Both the position numbers and the translations under genes were made by a program. Below are positions 15,338 through 24,600 of a stretch of DNA of 24,696 nt, in pieces. A model generated the notes under the pieces. The model ran no database searches and was not told the DNA's origin. It saw only the letters and a list, made by a program, of their open reading frames with translations. The DNA is taken from the IMG/VR virus record IMGVR_UViG_3300025880_000107, positions 1 to 24,696 of that record. One strand, written 5' to 3'. This DNA comes from a virus. Numbering within the stretch: position 1 is the first letter of the stretch; each line of letters begins with the position of its first letter.

Positions 15338-16308
15338 TAGTAAGTCTCCGATGGGTCGCCGAATGGATTGGTCTCAGTAAAGTCCAAAAACCCATCAGCT
15401 TCAATTTCAAATTCATAATTCTGTGCAGCATTGTCTAATGTAAACGATTCTGAATCTGAAACATCATAAGTATTGGTTATATAACAAGTATTATTACTTT
15501 CAGCTCCTACTACGCCTAAGGTTTCTGAAACTGTAAATTCTCTCATGGTGCCATCTCCACCAGTTACACCTACATTAATAACAGTTATTTCTGCCGATGT
15601 AGTAGATAATTTATCAACACTAGATACCGTACCAGATACTACAATAGGAGCAGTACCTACGACTGGAGGTCCAAGTGAATAATCAGATGATGCCGCTACT
15701 AATGTTTGTGATACTATCTCACCTTTAGTAAAGTGTGCATTTGCTGTAACTCCAACTTTTAAAGTGGTTTGATAAGCATCGAGCGCCGCTAAATCATCGA
15801 CAGCAGAAATACCAGTATCAAATTTCTCTTCACTGTATTCAAATAGAGAACAAGTTAAGTTATAAACTGGTAAGTTGGATAATTGATAGAATGGTTTTTC
15901 ATGTTCTACAAATGTAATTTCAAAGAAAGAATTAGACATCGGCAAGAATATTAAATCACCTTCTTGTGGCCTTATCGAATTTAAAGAGTTATTATATAAA
16001 CCAATTAATCTTTCCCACTGACGTTTAGATATAATGAATGTAGCTTCATCTCTAATTTCTAAACCAAACTTCTGGTATAAATCACCCGCGCCTTCAAATC
16101 CATCTTGGTTATCAATGTATGCTTCAATTAAATACGCGTCATCAAAACTAGACGCTGGGTCTTCGCCTAAAATTGTATCTCTTTCTACAAGAGTTCTAGG
16201 AATATAATAGACATCTTGTCCGAAAATTTTAAGTGATTCAATAACCAGGTCTTCATACAGATTCTGTTCTGATCTGACTGCCTGACTGAAATATACATTT
16301 CTAGGCAT
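15337..16308 (-). CDS. 14: gp14-like neck protein
   Basis: At 323 residues it is somewhat longer than T4 gp14 (256 aa). The N-terminus VRSEQNLYEDLVIESLKIFG plus DVYYIPRTLV is the family signature, and FGLEIRDEATFIISKRQW and GDLIFLPMSNSFFEI follow, placing the homologous part in the first 180 residues. The segment from about 190 to 290 is rich in Thr, Ser, Val and Gly and looks like an inserted beta domain common in marine forms; that is an inference. gp13 and gp14 complete the filled head for tail joining. GATAAATA directly abuts the ATG, and there is no Shine-Dalgarno sequence. Confidence 0.95.
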   Translation of the reverse strand: MPRNVYFSQAVRSEQNLYEDLVIESLKIFGQDVYYIPRTLVERDTILGEDPASSFDDAYLIEAYIDNQDGFEGAGDLYQKFGLEIRDEATFIISKRQWERLIGLYNNSLNSIRPQEGDLIFLPMSNSFFEITFVEHEKPFYQLSNLPVYNLTCSLFEYSEEKFDTGISAVDDLAALDAYQTTLKVGVTANAHFTKGEIVSQTLVAASSDYSLGPPVVGTAPIVVSGTVSSVDKLSTTSAEITVINVGVTGGDGTMREFTVSETLGVVGAESNNTCYITNTYDVSDSESFTLDNAAQNYEFEIEADGFLDFTETNPFGDPSETY

Positions 16309-16311
16309 TAT

Positions 16312-17061
16312 TTATCCCGTATAGAAATCGACTGGTTGTTCCCAATTCAATCTGACTTCTTCGTTTAATTTCTCTAATTCCTCTTTGGCGTCTTCAAAAA
16401 TTTGTCTACCATTAAATTGAACACCACCTGGCATTGTCATACCTTCAAACTTTAGTAAGTTCTGTCCCCACTGCTGTTTTATAAGAGCAGTAGCATATCT
16501 TTTTAAGAAGTAATCGTTGTATACATCAGTATAAGTGTCAGGGTCTATGATTCTATAACACTCAACAACTATATATTGGTCTACAGCTACTTCATTTGAC
16601 CAGTCCATATCAATTCTTAGTTGATTCTTATGTCTATCAAAACTTATATGTTTATCATCAGAGTCCATAATCATATCTAATAAAGACATCCACTGCATTG
16701 ACATTTCATAATCAACAAGTGAACCTAAAAATCCTAAACTATATACATCATTTAAATGAATCTGGTATTTAACATCAAACAAGTTATTCGTGGCCATAGT
16801 ATCTCTAATAGGCATAACACGAACCACATCTGTAATCATATCATTAATTGGTATATAACCATTAGTAATATTATCTGATGTAATCTGATGTTTTAGATAA
16901 ACTTTTTCAATCGAGTCTGCATGATAGTGTTGATAGAGTTGAATTGCTTCATCAACTCTATCTTCTACTTGATCATCATCGACATTAATTTCAACCACAG
17001 GAGCACCAAGGCTTCTTAAGCAGTAATCTATAAATGTTTGTCTTGAATTTGGTTTTGCCAT
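16312..17061 (-). CDS. 13: gp13-like neck protein
   Basis: The 249-residue product (T4 gp13 is 309 aa) has the family opening, SRQTFIDYCLRSLGAPVVEI, then NVDDDQVEDRVDEAIQLYQHYH, and near the end DYFLKRYATALIKQQWGQNL with FNGRQIFEDAKEELEKL. It forms the ring under the portal connector to which gp14 binds. It precedes gene 14 with a three-base gap. No Shine-Dalgarno sequence lies at normal distance; instead a TATAAATA octamer ends five bases before the ATG. Confidence 0.95.
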   Translation of the reverse strand: MAKPNSRQTFIDYCLRSLGAPVVEINVDDDQVEDRVDEAIQLYQHYHADSIEKVYLKHQITSDNITNGYIPINDMITDVVRVMPIRDTMATNNLFDVKYQIHLNDVYSLGFLGSLVDYEMSMQWMSLLDMIMDSDDKHISFDRHKNQLRIDMDWSNEVAVDQYIVVECYRIIDPDTYTDVYNDYFLKRYATALIKQQWGQNLLKFEGMTMPGGVQFNGRQIFEDAKEELEKLNEEVRLNWEQPVDFYTG

Positions 17062-17066
17062 ATTAC

Positions 17067-17074
17067 TATTTATA
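17067..17074 (-). promoter_or_regulatory. T4-type late promoter element before gene 13
   Basis: Perfect TATAAATA on the minus strand in the 21-base gap before gene 13. With T4 spacing, transcription would start at the A of the gene 13 ATG, giving a leaderless message. It would separate the neck and packaging operon from the fibre genes upstream. Confidence 0.6.
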
Positions 17075-17082
17075 CCTTTAAG

Positions 17083-17388
17083 TTATATACCTGCGTTTTC
17101 GTTAGCAGTTTTTGTAAGCTGTTTGACTTCATCTGTCCATACAGCATTAGCAATGCCTTGCACTTCTGCCGATTCTTCAGATATATCTGTATCTGTATGA
17201 ACCCACTCGCCATCTATTTGTTCAGACGCTAGACATACCAAAGAGTGTCTATGAAAAGAAGATGAAAGTTGCTCCCACCCTTTTGCGTCTGTGCCTTCCT
17301 CTACTATCGTAGCTGTTCTTACTTGTATTGCTTTTGTCTCACCGACAACTTCAATTTTGTCTTCGTAAATTCGTTTTCTTAATGCCAT
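17083..17388 (-). CDS. hypothetical protein between fibre and neck genes (101 aa)
   Basis: I do not recognise this 101-residue protein. It starts MALRKRIYEDKIEVVGETKA and looks mixed alpha/beta with alternating charged and aliphatic residues. There is no signal or membrane segment. An AGGAG ribosome binding site precedes the ATG, after a short gap containing a hairpin. Sitting just behind a tail fibre and before the neck genes, it may be a fibre-associated or minor tail protein, by location only. Confidence 0.8.
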   Translation of the reverse strand: MALRKRIYEDKIEVVGETKAIQVRTATIVEEGTDAKGWEQLSSSFHRHSLVCLASEQIDGEWVHTDTDISEESAEVQGIANAVWTDEVKQLTKTANENAGI

Positions 17389-17406
17389 TTTTTTCTCCTA
17401 TGTCCG

Positions 17407-17426
17407 TACCTAGAATCCACTAGGTA
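17407..17426 (-). repeat. hairpin between the second fibre gene and the 101-residue gene
   Basis: TACCTAG, loop TGGATT, CTAGGTA on the minus strand: a perfect 7-bp stem 14 bases after the fibre stop codon. No T-run follows, so it is not a standard terminator. It may mark the 3' end of fibre mRNA by processing or block 3' exonucleases. Confidence 0.45.
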
Positions 17427-17440
17427 TATTAGTTAAATTG

Positions 17441-20400
17441 TTATGATGCATTATAGTGAACAGCAAATCTCAAGGTCTTACCTGACAAATCTGCCCAGCT
17501 GTAATTGCCAAAGCCATTAGGTCTAAATATTAAACCATTTGTATAATTTACTGCCGCTATTACTGTTATGCTACTACTAATGTTTTGCTCTTGACATACA
17601 CCACCTGTAGCTGAGTTATTACTACTAGCATTTGGAGCAAAAGGTAAACTAAGTCTAGCCAATGTAGTATTTGAGCTACTTGGAAAAGTAATTTGACAAT
17701 GTGCAAACACTTTTCTGCCAATCTTAGTATATTGATTGTGTGATAAAGTGAATCCTGTAATACCTTGACCACTTGCATCTGTTGGAATCCAAGTACCTTC
17801 TTCATAATCGTCAAGCGATTCTGCGGCACTAGCTACATTATTAGCAGGGTTAAAGCTCAATCCATATTGTGAGAACACCCACTTATTAGTCGCACCTCTA
17901 TCAGAGATAGTAAATGTTCTTGGTGTGGCACTACCTGAGTTAGTAAGCCTTCCCATCTCCAAAGTAAGACCACTGAAGGCATTATTTGCTGTGTCATTTT
18001 GACCATCATACAGTGTAGTTTTTGTATAAGTATCAGAACCTCTATAGTGAAAGTTAAGTGGCACTGCACCATTGTAAACAACATGGTCATCTATTATTTG
18101 TATGTCTGACCGCACATCGCCTTTTTTGTAAACCTGATAACTAGGTAAAGCACCTGCTACGCTACTACTTGTAGCTCTTAGGTTTTTGCCTGCGTCTATA
18201 TTACTACTTGAATTTGGCGGTACAGATGTTGTTGCAGGGTCTAACTTATTACTACCAACACTCCATGACGTATCTACTGTTGCACTTGAACCAAATTGCG
18301 TGATTCTCCAACGGGAGTTAGAAGCCCATGACGCTGAGAATTGAACCCATAAAGCCCTACTTGTATCTAGCCTACATGTAACACTTACGCCCTCTGCTGT
18401 GCTTTGGTCGTGTTGCACACTAAATGATGCGCCACCATTAAATGAAGAAAAAGCTATTGTGCCTTTAGTAAATCCTGGGTAGTTTTCATCCGTCTTAGTT
18501 TCGTACTCTAAAACACCTCTACAATTACTAGAAGGCATTGTAAGTACTTTAATCCAATAAAACCTTGTGCCATTGGTTACGTCATAAGCATAAGAGCTTG
18601 TACTTCTCCATTGACTTGATTCTGCTGTTGCACCTGTTGAGTCATTTCTTTTAAAGGCTGATATAGCAATAGAGTTTAAATTACCATCAGTTGATACAAG
18701 AGAACCCCCTGTAACGACTCCTGTTACCCCTAAAGTTCCTCCGTGTATGGCAACGTTCCCGCTACTATCCATTTCAATACAATCTGTTGTGCTGAAGGCT
18801 CTTGATATTCTTAGTTTGTCATCACTGGTATCTTGAATCGCATAATAATTACCGCCTGTAAAATCGCCATCATAATCAAATAATATGTAGTTATTAGATC
18901 CACCACTTTTAAAGGGGCCTGTGGCTGTAATACCCGAACTACTAGTAATAGCGCCACTATCAAAAGTACCACTTATATCAACATTGCCAGTATCTAAATC
19001 TATTCTAAATGTATCAAATGTTCCAGAATCGTCTGCAATAGAAAAATTACCATCTTTTGCAATAAGGTGAGCATTTGTATCATTATCTTTAATTTGTATA
19101 AATCCTTTATCATCTGTACTTTCAAATACTGCGATTGTGTTTGTTGCACCTACATTTACTTGCAATTGACCACTAGAGATAGTTCCTATATTTGTTAGAT
19201 TTCTTGAGGAATCTATTACTGTTGTTCCATTTATCTCAAGATTATTCTTTACGTTTACGTTTCCTGCAGCAGTAATAGTCAAGTAGTCGTAAAACGTACC
19301 ACCAATATCTTTACCAATACGCGTTGCACTGTTATTCGCTGCAATCATTGCGTTGTTGCTTGAATCAACACCCATGTACAGGGCTGGTACTGTAGAGTTT
19401 GCTCTAGTTATGCGGAAGAGTTGGTGAGACGCAGTGCCTACATTAACCTGTAATATACTTGAAGTAGAGATAGTTCCTGTACTTGTAATTGCACCACTAG
19501 AGATAGTTCCTGCGAAGGTGGCGTCGCCTGTATCATCAATAGTCATAGCAGCAGCTGTATTTACTGTTGTTCCGTTTCCAGTATGCAACTGTATTTCAGT
19601 AACAGAATTAAAATCTCCTGTTGCACCAAGACCACCACCAATAGCTAAAATAGAATTAGTGTTTGAATCTGTAAACATACCAATCATATTATGGTCTTGT
19701 TCTGAAGAGGTATAATGTCGTGCTGCAATTGCTTGTCTCTTAGTTCCAGTTGCTGTAGTTTGACCAATCCTAACTGTTTTATAGTTAGTAGCACCTAAAA
19801 GGTCTAATCCATAAGTTGGACTACTCGTTCCAATTCCAACGTTTCCGTCCACTAGAGTCATAACATCAGTATTAGTGCCATTAGTTTTAACCCTAAACCT
19901 CATTTCTCCATCGTTGTCATCATGGTAAAACATATTAATACCAGCGAAGAAGCCATTGGTGCTGTCTAAAGCATAAATTCTGCCAAGATAATCCCCTGCT
20001 GACGGAGAAACAGTTGAATTACCTAGAGCTAAATCAGCTCCATTACTGTCTTCTAAGTGCAGCAGATAAGCAGGAGCTGTCGTTCCAATTCCAACGTTTC
20101 CGTTACCCTTGATAATCATCATAGGGGTATTGCCACTATTAGAAGTAACTTTAAAAGGAGTATTAGTAGCTGTATTCCAACGAGTGTCTACCCATAAACC
20201 ATCCGATGCATCAGTGTATGACGCTCCAGATGTTCCTGGCGAATTACCGTCGTTCTCTACTTTCATTATAAAGGAATCTACATCTTTCTTAACTGTTAAT
20301 AAGTACCCAGGAGAGCTGGTGCCGATACCAACGTTGCCACCATTAAAATAAGAATTACCAGCAGTATCAATAACAATTGTATTTGTTCCTTCGGCTTTCA

Positions 20401-21214
20401 TTCTTAGATATGCTTTATCTAAGTTAACACCTGTAGAGCCTCTATTACCTAATAAAACTAATTCATAGTCTGCTGAATTAATAAGTAAATCATGACCGTC
20501 ACCAGTAAGATTTATTGGTTTGTTGAAGTCCCACTCATCATTTGTACCGTCATATTTAATAGAAGGATATGTAGCACCTGATATTTCAACTTCAATACCA
20601 GCACCATCTGCAGCTGCAGCATTAAGTGAACCACTTGCTAAAGTAATACGCTTATCATCAACTGTAAGAGTGGTAGAATTAATTGTAGTTGTTGTTCCAT
20701 CAACCTGTAAATTACCAGCGATAACGACTGTTCCAGTATTGTCTCCTACTGCAGCCGGGTCGATAGTAAATGTTGCGGGCCCAGCGATATATCCAGTTGT
20801 TGTAATATTGCCAAATGTTGGAGTCGCAGATGTTCCTACATCTTGTCCAATTGATATTTCACCTGAAGAATATGTGACTCCAGTTCCACCAGATAAATGT
20901 GAATCAACTCTTGCATTTGTAAAGTAAAGATTAGTTGAACCTTCTGTTAAATCATCTGTTGTTGCAGCTGCAATTCGAGCATCTGCTCTTGCATTTGTAA
21001 AGTAAATATTAGTAGAACCTTCTGATACATCATCAGTATCAATTGCAGTTAAATTACTTGTTGATACTGTAAATGAAGTGTGCAACATTGAGGCAGTAAT
21101 AACATTATCTGCTATATGGTCGCTTGAAATATAGTCATTAGGTATTTTACCAGTATTTAACTGACCATTACTATCTACAAGTTGTGCTAATCTTCTGTTT
21201 AATGTATATGCCAT
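17441..21214 (-). CDS. long modular tail fibre / receptor-binding protein (1257 aa)
   Basis: The 1257-residue protein starts LNRRLAQLVDSNGQLNTGKI. It then has two copies of a short unit around EGSTNxYFTNARxD (about 60-110), a NLQVDGTTTTINSTTLTVDD block near 170-190, and three GNVGIGT repeats near residues 295, 370 and 460. More GTISSG-type repeats lie near 570-690. The C-terminus begins DDYEEGTWIPTDASG and continues through QYTKIGRKVFAHCQITFPSS, a domain often found at the tip of marine phage fibres. These repeats are typical of beta-rich trimeric fibres. The protein is presumed to recognise the host. It lacks a usable close Shine-Dalgarno sequence; AATAAATA ends five bases before the ATG. 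It is a repeat-sharing partner of the upstream partial fibre. Confidence 0.88.
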   Translation of the reverse strand: MAYTLNRRLAQLVDSNGQLNTGKIPNDYISSDHIADNVITASMLHTSFTVSTSNLTAIDTDDVSEGSTNIYFTNARADARIAAATTDDLTEGSTNLYFTNARVDSHLSGGTGVTYSSGEISIGQDVGTSATPTFGNITTTGYIAGPATFTIDPAAVGDNTGTVVIAGNLQVDGTTTTINSTTLTVDDKRITLASGSLNAAAADGAGIEVEISGATYPSIKYDGTNDEWDFNKPINLTGDGHDLLINSADYELVLLGNRGSTGVNLDKAYLRMKAEGTNTIVIDTAGNSYFNGGNVGIGTSSPGYLLTVKKDVDSFIMKVENDGNSPGTSGASYTDASDGLWVDTRWNTATNTPFKVTSNSGNTPMMIIKGNGNVGIGTTAPAYLLHLEDSNGADLALGNSTVSPSAGDYLGRIYALDSTNGFFAGINMFYHDDNDGEMRFRVKTNGTNTDVMTLVDGNVGIGTSSPTYGLDLLGATNYKTVRIGQTTATGTKRQAIAARHYTSSEQDHNMIGMFTDSNTNSILAIGGGLGATGDFNSVTEIQLHTGNGTTVNTAAAMTIDDTGDATFAGTISSGAITSTGTISTSSILQVNVGTASHQLFRITRANSTVPALYMGVDSSNNAMIAANNSATRIGKDIGGTFYDYLTITAAGNVNVKNNLEINGTTVIDSSRNLTNIGTISSGQLQVNVGATNTIAVFESTDDKGFIQIKDNDTNAHLIAKDGNFSIADDSGTFDTFRIDLDTGNVDISGTFDSGAITSSSGITATGPFKSGGSNNYILFDYDGDFTGGNYYAIQDTSDDKLRISRAFSTTDCIEMDSSGNVAIHGGTLGVTGVVTGGSLVSTDGNLNSIAISAFKRNDSTGATAESSQWRSTSSYAYDVTNGTRFYWIKVLTMPSSNCRGVLEYETKTDENYPGFTKGTIAFSSFNGGASFSVQHDQSTAEGVSVTCRLDTSRALWVQFSASWASNSRWRITQFGSSATVDTSWSVGSNKLDPATTSVPPNSSSNIDAGKNLRATSSSVAGALPSYQVYKKGDVRSDIQIIDDHVVYNGAVPLNFHYRGSDTYTKTTLYDGQNDTANNAFSGLTLEMGRLTNSGSATPRTFTISDRGATNKWVFSQYGLSFNPANNVASAAESLDDYEEGTWIPTDASGQGITGFTLSHNQYTKIGRKVFAHCQITFPSSSNTTLARLSLPFAPNASSNNSATGGVCQEQNISSSITVIAAVNYTNGLIFRPNGFGNYSWADLSGKTLRFAVHYNAS

Positions 21215-21219
21215 TTAAC

Positions 21220-21227
21220 TATTTATT
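21220..21227 (-). promoter_or_regulatory. possible late promoter element before the second fibre gene
   Basis: AATAAATA on the minus strand, one mismatch from the T4 octamer, overlaps the stop codon of the 125-residue gene and ends five bases before the fibre ATG. The same five-base spacing is seen at gene 13 and at 5190. Part of it is fixed by the TAA stop, so chance is possible. Confidence 0.35.
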
Positions 21228-21600
21228 CCTCTATTGCAGTCCATTGTTGGGTTTCTTCGTCCCAATAATAAGTATTTTCATCTTCTGGTCTTGGTGTTGG
21301 TGGTAGCCAAACACAAGCATCTTCATCTAATGTCCAAGATGGAAACGGCTGTGGTGGTATGAATGCGTCTTTTGTGGCATCATAGGTATAACCAATACCT
21401 GCATAGTTTTTTCGTAATGCTTTAGACTGGTCTGCAGAAGGTGTATTTGAATCCGGCTCATAATGCACTCCACCTCTTGTATTATAAGATGTTTGTAACC
21501 ATGTTCCTGGTGTGCTATCTACAAATGTATCAAAAAAATCTTCATCAGCTCTTATTATATTTATTACTTTATCATTTTCTATTTTTGCCCAATGTGTCAT
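21223..21600 (-). CDS. conserved marine phage protein in the fibre cluster (125 aa)
   Basis: The 125-residue product opens MTHWAKIENDKVINIIRADE and contains GTWLQTSYNTRGGVHY (about 32-47), LRKNYAGIGYTYDATKDAFI (62-81), FPSWTLDEDACVW and an end with WDEETQQW. I recognise this as a family widespread in marine phages, usually near fibre or tail genes. Its function is unknown to me; a structural or fibre-assembly role is inferred from context. No signal or membrane segment is present. The AGGAG ribosome binding site overlaps the TAG stop of the upstream fibre gene, so the two are translationally linked. Confidence 0.85.
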   Translation of the reverse strand: MTHWAKIENDKVINIIRADEDFFDTFVDSTPGTWLQTSYNTRGGVHYEPDSNTPSADQSKALRKNYAGIGYTYDATKDAFIPPQPFPSWTLDEDACVWLPPTPRPEDENTYYWDEETQQWTAIEE

Positions 21601-21608
21601 AATATCTC

Positions 21609-24600
21609 CTATGTAGTATAAGTTCCTGAACTTGTAAATTTAATTACAGTAAAATCTCCATTAGTTGTTACTGTTGGTGAACCAGTTGTTGTTCCACTAT
21701 AATTTGCAGTAGGAATTCTTAGTATTACTACTCCAGAACCTCCTGCTCCAGTTTGTGAACCCGCTGCTCCACCTCCGCCGCCAAGATTTGCTGTACCATT
21801 TGTACTTCCAGCCCCGCCGCCTCCAGAACCACCTGAGCCACTTGTAGCACCACCGCCACCATAAGTGACAGCACTTCCAGTAATACTTACAGATGTTCCA
21901 GCTCCTCCATCTGTACCTGTTCCATTGGCACCAGTGCCTCCACCGCCACCACCACGGTCACCACTTTCTGTACCTGTTCCGCCGTCAAATCCTTGACCAA
22001 TAGTTCCTGATCGACCTACACCATCTGATTCTGAACCACCTCCGCCAGAACCACCTGAACTACCAGCTGTAGTATTACCACCACCTCCACCTCCACCGAG
22101 AGATGTAATATTAGTAATACCCGAAGTACCGGTAATGCTTGAATTACTTCCTTGTGTTCCAGGAGTATCGTGAGTGGTTACTCCACCTGAAGCTCCTGCA
22201 CCAACAGTAATGGTTAGGGTATGTCCAGAAGTTACGATAAGTGGGTTTTCTGCTGTAGAAGCTCTACCAGAAACGGTACCATAAGATGTTCTTAATCCAC
22301 CGGCACCTCCGCCTCCACCAAATCTAGCAGGAGAAGTACAGTCACCACCACTGCCTCCACCACCTAAAACTAAATAATCTATACCATATACTGTAGATAC
22401 CATTTTCCAAGAAGAACCATCATACTGTTCTAAATTTCCTAATGTTGTGTTAAATCTTACCGCACCACTTACTGCACTTCCTGGTCGTTGTGCTGTAGTT
22501 CCTTTTGGTATTACCATTGAAGTAGTTGAAGCTACTTCAAATTTTGCTCCTGCAGAAACTGATGTTGAACCAAAGCCAAAGACAACATCACCAGCTGTAT
22601 TCATATGCATTAAATTTGTTGCAGTGCCATCGGCCTCTACCATCATATCAAAAGTATTAGCCCCTGAATAATTTTTTACTTTGAATGAATATCCATGAGC
22701 ACCTGCATTTGTTGATGAAGTATCTCCAAATGGGTCTGTTCCAACACCTCCATCTGTAAGCATATAAATCGCTGCATCTAATTGACCAGCATCTCCAGAG
22801 TTATTACTATCTCCTGATAATACTAATCTTGCTTCTCCTGTTGCAGAAACATTTAATGATTTTGCACCTGAACCCGCACTGACTGGATTGGCTGTTCCAA
22901 TTCCAACGTTGCCCGTATTATCAATACTCATTGCATTGCTAATAATACCGCCAGCATTATTGCCTACATCAAATCCTAATCCACCGTTGTCTATTCCCTG
23001 TACTCTACCTAAAGTTCCTCCAGGATTCGTGAAAGATATTAATGAATCTAAACCATCTGTTGAATTATGTAGATTTAATAAATCTTCAGACGTATTTTTT
23101 ACTACCAATCTATAGCCTGTTGGAGAAGCAGTACCGATACCGACGTTGCCTGTATTAGTTATAACAAAATCATCTTGATTTCCACCAGTATTATAAATAT
23201 GTAAAGCTCCATTAGAATCTTTAAAGATTCTACCTGAGTTTGCATGAGAGCTTGTGATTGTTATTCCATCACCCCCGCCATCACCCTTTTGTCGAATACC
23301 TAAAGTACCTCCTGAACTTGCTTCTGAACTTGTACTACCTACAATTTGTAATTTAGTTTGGGGACTATCGGTACCAATTCCAACGTGGCCACGATTACTT
23401 CCATCGTCTCCTATAGTTAAGTGACTTGTAAAAGTAGTGCCATCAGTGGCCATTTTACCAAATTTCATTTGATAAGCAGCTGAGTTTCCTGTAAATAATC
23501 TAAGTTCTCCAGCAACAGTATCTATTCCGAATGGGTTACTTCCATCATTGTTTAGCCAAATTCCAGCATTTGAGCCGCCGAAGGCCAAATTTGCGCCAGG
23601 GCTCGCAGCTCCGATACCAACATTGCCATCCAAGCCGACAGTGACTAAATTAGTTTCGCTACCACTTAATTCGCTTCTTATATGTAAATTGTTTGCTGTA
23701 CCAGTACCAGCAGAGCCTTCATAAAAAATAGAAACAGCAGGAGAGCCATTTTCTACAAATAAAATTTTAGAATCTTGATCAGAGTCACAATCTATTCTTA
23801 AGATAGGGGCAGTATCAGATATATTTAATATGCTTTGAGGATTATCAGTTCCAATTCCCACTTTGCCGCTGGCGTCGATGCGCATATCTTCTAAGCCATC
23901 GGAACCAAACCATCTATGATAACCACCGGTCTTATAACCAAGATAACCTATATTATTACCACCTACCAGTTGATAAGTTGCGGCTTGTGTACTAAGTTGA
24001 AGTATGCCTTTATTTGCATTTCCTGCTGCACCTGTTACAATAACTGTGCCAGCGCTGTCTATGCGCAGGCGTTCTGTTAAATCTTCAGAGTTATCTGAAG
24101 ATGTATGGAAAGTCATATATCCAGGTGCATCTCCTGAAGCTGCTGTACCATCAGTGCGGTGTATTATAGCTCCGCTAAGAAAGCCACCATGTCTAAATTG
24201 TATTCCAGAACCTCTATTTGCAGCATTTGCTGTATTGTTACTAACTAAGTTATATACTACTCCATTTCTTTGGCCATTAACATAAATACCCGCCAATGGA
24301 TCTGAAACTCCTGCAGTTCCACTATTAACAGCTAGTTGATATGTGCCTGGAGCATCTGTTCCGATACCAACGTTGCCGTCTGCGCCTATAGACATAATCT
24401 TAAGGTAACTTGACATATTAGTGCCAGAATGCATCATGAAATCATTATTTGTAGTTACACCATAAGTAAAATCGATTGCATCAGTTGTAGGATTTGCAAT
24501 TGCAGCAAATGCGTTATTGCCATATCTCCATAAAAGACTACCACCATGAGTACCAGAATCTTCAGACATTAATTGAATTGCAGGTTCAGTTGCTTCTATA

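Noticed and set aside
20520-20927. Plus-strand 135-codon frame opposite the second fibre gene, and similar frames at 19434-19715, 22447-22671, 22888-23115 and 24004-24285
   Set aside because: Shadows created by the repetitive Thr/Gly/Asn-rich fibre codons read in reverse; no start signals.
21609-24569. Treating ATG 24569 as the fibre start
   Set aside because: The same frame is open to the window edge and the preceding codons continue the fibre repeat pattern, so the true start is outside the window.
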